This document shows, one piece after another, positions 5,354 through 8,605 of a stretch of 8,605 bases of DNA. Both the position numbers and the translations under genes were made by a program. Position 1 is the first letter of the stretch; every line of letters begins with the position of its first letter. The notes under the pieces are model-generated. The model did no database searches. It was not told the DNA's origin and was given only the letters and a program-made list of their open reading frames with translations. The stretch is from JBHHXR01 sp046757205 (lineage in GTDB: Bacteria > Pseudomonadota > Alphaproteobacteria > Rhodobacterales > Rhodobacteraceae). The stretch is taken from NCBI GenBank assembly GCA_046757205.1, contig JBHHXR010000150.1, positions 1-8,605 on the forward strand, in the 5' to 3' direction.

Positions 5354-6751
5354 TCAGGGGGCGCCGCTGGCGGGCAGGCAGATCCGGAAAGTCGTGCCGT
5401 TTTCGCCGGTTCCGATCAGTTCGAGCCGGCCGCCGTGGCCACGCACGATTTCCGCCGCGATGGCCAGCCCGAGGCCGGTTCCGCCCTGCCGGGCACCGCC
5501 CTGGAACGGCCGGAACAGGTGCTCCTTCGCCTTCTCGGGAAGGCCGGGACCGGTGTCGCGGACCTCGATCCGCACTTCGGCGCCGGTATTGGCGGCGCTG
5601 ACCGTGACGCTGCCCGGCCGGCCACCGGTTTCGATCGCCTGCCGGGCGTTGCTCACCAGGTTCATCAGCACCCGCTGCAACTGCTCGGGATCGGCGCGCA
5701 CCTTCAGCGCGTCGGGAATGTCGGCGCGCAGTTCGACCCGGCCGTCGGGCACCCGCAGGGCATCGTTCTCGAACACGTCGCTGACCAGAAAGCCGAGATC
5801 GCAGTCCTGCAATTCCGGCGCCGGTTCCTCGGCCTTGCCGAAGGTCAGGGTGCTCTCGCACAGATTGATCGCCCGCGACAGCGACTTGACCAGTCTCGGC
5901 GCGGTGCGCGCCACCGCCGGATCCTCGCTCATCCCGATGCGGTCGACCAGCAGTTGCCCGGTGGTCAGAATGTTGCGCAGATCGTGGCTGATGCGCGCCA
6001 CGGCGCTGCCGAGCGCCGCCAGCCGGTCCTTCTGCCGCAGCGACTGGGTGAGTCTGGTCTGCAATTCCTTCAGCGCGTTCTCGGCCTTGCGCAGTTCCGT
6101 GGCGCTGGCGCTCGGCCGGATGATCCGGTGCGCGTCCTCGGGGTTCTCGCCATAGGCGATCATGTTGTCGGCGACCCGCGTGATCGGCCGGACGATGAGC
6201 ATGCGCACGGCAAAGAACAGCAGCGCCGCCGTGACCACCGAGATGAAGGCGGACAGCCACAGGATGCGCACCCCGTATTCGATCATCGAGAATTTCAGCG
6301 GCATCTCGAAGATGGTGGTCTCGATCTCGACCCCGGCGCCTTTCACCGGCACCCCGATGATGCGGATGATCCTGTCTTCGGTGCGAAACAGGACCGTCGC
6401 CGCATCGACGATCAGTTCCCAGGCGCCGGGTTCGCGCAGATCGAAGGTTTCGTCGATCGGGCGCGGCATGGTGCGCGCCAGCACCAGTTCGCGCGCCGCG
6501 TTTCTGCGAAGCGCGATGTTGAGAACCTCGGCGTTGCTCAGCAACTCGTCGGCCAGTTCCGGCGACACCATGTCGTCGGGCGCCGCCAGCACCGCCAGCG
6601 CGGCGAGCTGCGCCAGTTCGAGCCGGTCCTGCAGGTAGGTCAGCCGGAAGCGCGCCATCGAGGGGACGAGGATCAGGACTTCGGCGATCATCACGAAAAC
6701 GACCGTGAGGATCAGAAACCGGCCGGTCAGGGAATTCAGCAGACGCAGCAA
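5354..6751 (-). CDS. Two-TM sensor histidine kinase with HAMP domain
   Basis: The 465-aa protein is a complete membrane histidine kinase. TM1 spans about 11-30, a periplasmic region about 31-163, TM2 about 164-186 and HAMP about 184-236. The HisKA helix has the phospho-acceptor His256 in ISHDLRN. The ATPase domain has the N box (NLVSNARQAI, 364-373), G1 box (DTGPGLP, 399-405), F box (FRPF, 413-416) and G2 box (GGTGLGL, 423-429). All key residues are present, so it should be active in autophosphorylation. The periplasmic part matches no sensor domain I can name, so the stimulus is unknown. No response regulator is adjacent downstream, where the tRNA lies. The start is TTG 6751, supported by GGAGG (6762-6758) six bases upstream. 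It follows the oxidoreductase gene by 76 bases on the same strand and may share its transcript. Confidence 0.93.
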   Translation of the reverse strand: MLRLLNSLTGRFLILTVVFVMIAEVLILVPSMARFRLTYLQDRLELAQLAALAVLAAPDDMVSPELADELLSNAEVLNIALRRNAARELVLARTMPRPIDETFDLREPGAWELIVDAATVLFRTEDRIIRIIGVPVKGAGVEIETTIFEMPLKFSMIEYGVRILWLSAFISVVTAALLFFAVRMLIVRPITRVADNMIAYGENPEDAHRIIRPSASATELRKAENALKELQTRLTQSLRQKDRLAALGSAVARISHDLRNILTTGQLLVDRIGMSEDPAVARTAPRLVKSLSRAINLCESTLTFGKAEEPAPELQDCDLGFLVSDVFENDALRVPDGRVELRADIPDALKVRADPEQLQRVLMNLVSNARQAIETGGRPGSVTVSAANTGAEVRIEVRDTGPGLPEKAKEHLFRPFQGGARQGGTGLGLAIAAEIVRGHGGRLELIGTGENGTTFRICLPASGAP

Positions 6752-6827
6752 CGTTTTCCTCCGGGCGTTTCAGCCGAAAATCTATGACGTGCCCCCGGGA
6801 CAAACAAGCGCACGCCCCGAAAAGCGT

Positions 6828-8240
6828 TCAAAACCGCTGAACAAGCTTCACGATACGCTTCACCATCGGGCTTTCAAAAAGCCTCGGCACATAGTACTGC
6901 CCGGCGGCCCGTTTGCTGAGCTCGCCCAGCGTCGGATAGGGCGCGACCATGGCCGCGACGGCGCCGATCTTCAGGCGGTTGGCGAGCGCCAGCGCCCAGA
7001 CCTGGATCAGTTCGCCGGCCTGCTTGCCGACGATCGACGCACCCACGGGCCGGCCCTTCACCACCATCACCTTGATCAACCCGTCGGTCGCCAGTTCGGC
7101 GCGCGCCCGGTCGATTTCGTCGTAGCCGAAGCGCAGCACCTCCAGCCGGTCGCCGTGTTGCTCGCGCGCCTGCGCCTCGGTCAGGCCGACCTGCGCCATT
7201 TCCGGGTCGGTGTACGTGACCCACGGAATATGCGCCGTCTTCGCCCTGGACGGCAGGCCAAAGAGCGCCGAGCGGATGATGACGCCGGCATGATACCCCG
7301 CCACATGGGTGAATTGCATCCCGCCCGCGACGTCGCCGATGGCATAGACCCGGCGATTGGCGGTCTTCAGCGAGGCGTCGACATTGATCCCCGGCCGGTG
7401 CGTCTCGATACCGGCCTTGGCAAGGTCGAGCCGGTCGATGTTGGGCTTGCGACCGACCGCCATCAGCAAATGCGTTCCCTTGTATTCCGCACCGTCCCTG
7501 GTCTTGACGGTGATGTCGCCTTGCCTGCCGGAAATGCTCTCGGCCATGGCGCCCTCGAATATCCTGACGCCCTCGCCGCGGATCCTTTCCAGCGCGATGG
7601 CGGCAAGCTCCGGGTCGTCCTTGCCGAGCGCGGTCAGCCCCTCCAGCACCGTCACCGCGCAGCCGAGCCGCCGGTGCGCCTGCGCCAGTTCCATGCCGAT
7701 CGGCCCGCCGCCGATGATGATCAGGTGCCCGGGGCGGTCGCGCAGGTCGAAGATATCCTCGTTGGTATGGTAGGTCACGCCGTCCAGCCCGGGGATCGGC
7801 GGCACCAGCGGCGAGGAGCCGGTGGCGATCACGAAGCGCCGCGCCTCGATCACCGTGTCACCGGCCTGCATTTCGGTCGGCGAGATGAAGCGGCCGTATT
7901 CGGTGATGACCTTCACGCCGAGGCCCTCGAACCGTTCCACGCTGTCGTTCGGCGCGATGCCGGCTATGACCGAAGCGACATGGTCCTTGGCCTTCGCATA
8001 GTCCACTTCCGGCGCCACCGGCGTCACGCCGAAGGGCGCCCCGGCGGTCATGGCATGGGCGTGCTTGCCCGCCGCGATCAGTGCCTTCGACGGCACGCAG
8101 CCATAGTTCAGGCAATCGCCGCCCATTCTGCCGCCTTCCAGCAGCACGACGTCCGCGCCCATCTGCACGGCCCCGGCAGCCGCCGACAGGCCGCCGGACC
8201 CGCCGCCGACGACGCACAGGTCGGTCCTGATCCTTTTCAC
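6828..8240 (-). CDS. FAD-dependent pyridine nucleotide-disulfide oxidoreductase (MerA/Lpd-like)
   Basis: The 470-aa protein belongs to the class I flavin disulfide reductases. It has the FAD loop GGGSGG (12-17), the redox-active pair in GGDCLNYGCVPSK (Cys43 and Cys48), a second NAD(P)-binding loop GGGPIG, the FAD signature YAIGDVAGG and a C-terminal dimerisation domain. The usual active-site His-Pro-Thr near the C-terminus is Tyr435-Pro-Thr, with Glu440 retained. Mercuric reductases also have Tyr here, but this protein lacks both the N-terminal heavy-metal domain and the C-terminal Cys pair. The substrate is therefore unknown; mercury reduction or lipoamide oxidation should not be assumed. 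The start is GTG 8240, which overlaps the upstream stop as GTGA and follows GAGGG (8252-8248). A longer ATG start at 8327 would run through the upstream gene. Pairing with TVP38-family proteins is familiar in proteobacteria. Confidence 0.93.
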   Translation of the reverse strand: MKRIRTDLCVVGGGSGGLSAAAGAVQMGADVVLLEGGRMGGDCLNYGCVPSKALIAAGKHAHAMTAGAPFGVTPVAPEVDYAKAKDHVASVIAGIAPNDSVERFEGLGVKVITEYGRFISPTEMQAGDTVIEARRFVIATGSSPLVPPIPGLDGVTYHTNEDIFDLRDRPGHLIIIGGGPIGMELAQAHRRLGCAVTVLEGLTALGKDDPELAAIALERIRGEGVRIFEGAMAESISGRQGDITVKTRDGAEYKGTHLLMAVGRKPNIDRLDLAKAGIETHRPGINVDASLKTANRRVYAIGDVAGGMQFTHVAGYHAGVIIRSALFGLPSRAKTAHIPWVTYTDPEMAQVGLTEAQAREQHGDRLEVLRFGYDEIDRARAELATDGLIKVMVVKGRPVGASIVGKQAGELIQVWALALANRLKIGAVAAMVAPYPTLGELSKRAAGQYYVPRLFESPMVKRIVKLVQRF

Positions 8241-8605
8241 TGAATGTCCCTCTTTCTGAACAGTTTTATAATTATCGGCAGCGCCGCCAGCGCGCAGAGC
8301 GCCAGCATCGGCGCCAGGATTTGCCATTCCCAGACGATCCCCAGCGACGGCGCCTCGCCGCGCGCGAACACGTCACCCAGCCCGGAACCGACCCAGGTGT
8401 AGACAAGCGAGCCGGGAATGATGCCGAAAAACGTGGTGAACACGAAATTCCGCAGGTTCACGCCGACCAGCGCCGGCACCACGTTGGCGGCGAAAAACGG
8501 GAAGGCCGGAACCAGCCGCATCAGGAACAGAAACGGGATTTCGTTGGCACGGATGCCGTCGCGGATTTTCGTGAAGGTCCCGTGGGAGCGGTCGAGTTTG
8601 GCCTG
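8237..8605 (-). CDS. TVP38/TMEM64 family (DedA-like) inner-membrane protein, 5' end outside the window
   Basis: The last 122 codons are present and the frame stays open to the window edge. The readable part contains FLFLMRLVPAFPFFAANVVP and then a G-V-N, the characteristic SNARE-associated/VTT motif with Arg in R-L-V-P and F-P-F. FFGIIPGSLVYTWVGSGLGD follows, and a final hydrophobic helix ends in the basic tail KLFRKRDIQ. Family members (YdjX/YdjZ, TVP38) are polytopic inner-membrane proteins, and related VTT/DedA proteins have been linked to lipid scrambling. The ATG at 8521 lies inside the conserved motif and is not the start. The stop overlaps the oxidoreductase GTG by four bases, which indicates translational coupling and a shared task. 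Confidence 0.9.
   Translation of the reverse strand, partial: QAKLDRSHGTFTKIRDGIRANEIPFLFLMRLVPAFPFFAANVVPALVGVNLRNFVFTTFFGIIPGSLVYTWVGSGLGDVFARGEAPSLGIVWEWQILAPMLALCALAALPIIIKLFRKRDIQ

Noticed and set aside
5333..6787. A 484-codon plus-strand frame, and a minus-strand one at 5313-6803
   Set aside because: Both are out-of-frame readings of the histidine kinase, whose own frame carries the H, N, G1, F and G2 boxes.
6705..8243. A 512-codon plus-strand frame
   Set aside because: It is antisense to the oxidoreductase, which has clear FAD, Cys-pair and NAD motifs; the plus-strand product is low-complexity His/Arg/Gly/Asp-rich.

Overview
The window looks like a GC-rich alphaproteobacterial chromosome, most likely Rhodobacterales. 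The evidence is the overall base composition, a tRNA-Arg(ACG) gene with an encoded CCA tail and a G discriminator, and GTG/TTG starts preceded by good Shine-Dalgarno sites. The taxonomic call is inference; no marker gene is present.

Layout. (1) Positions 1-103, minus strand: the Walker A part of a polysaccharide-export BY-kinase (Wzc/ExoP type), cut off by an in-frame stop and running off the left edge. (2) Positions 207-4785, plus strand: five co-directional genes, all predicted membrane proteins. They are a 780-aa receptor-like protein (2 TM, TrkA_N/RCK nucleotide-binding domain, degenerate second Rossmann unit, RyR domain, SLOG-like domain); a 3-TM protein with a TIR-like Rossmannoid domain; a bacterial PH-domain protein; and two very small 3-TM proteins. 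A possible intrinsic terminator or attenuator precedes the first gene. A promoter-like site containing an inverted repeat precedes the PH gene, so there may be two transcripts. (3) Positions 4786-5222: a gene-free stretch with a motif (CCGGATTC or its complement) repeated five times and a terminator. (4) Positions 5223-5299, minus strand: tRNA-Arg(ACG). (5) Positions 5354-8605, minus strand: a chromosomal-looking block of a TVP38/TMEM64 (DedA-like) membrane protein (partial), a MerA/Lpd-like flavin disulfide oxidoreductase overlapping it by 4 bases, and a sensor histidine kinase.

The part most likely to be new is the five-gene cluster. A TIR-like protein beside a protein with RyR and SLOG domains recalls nucleotide-signalling defence systems such as Thoeris, where a TIR enzyme makes an NAD-derived signal that a SLOG domain senses. 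Here everything appears to sit at the membrane, and the sensor also carries an RCK domain and an RyR domain. The cluster lies between a broken gene and the 3' side of a tRNA gene, a typical place for acquired DNA. I propose a membrane-centred nucleotide-sensing conflict or stress system. This is an inference from domain content and position, not from a recognised named system.
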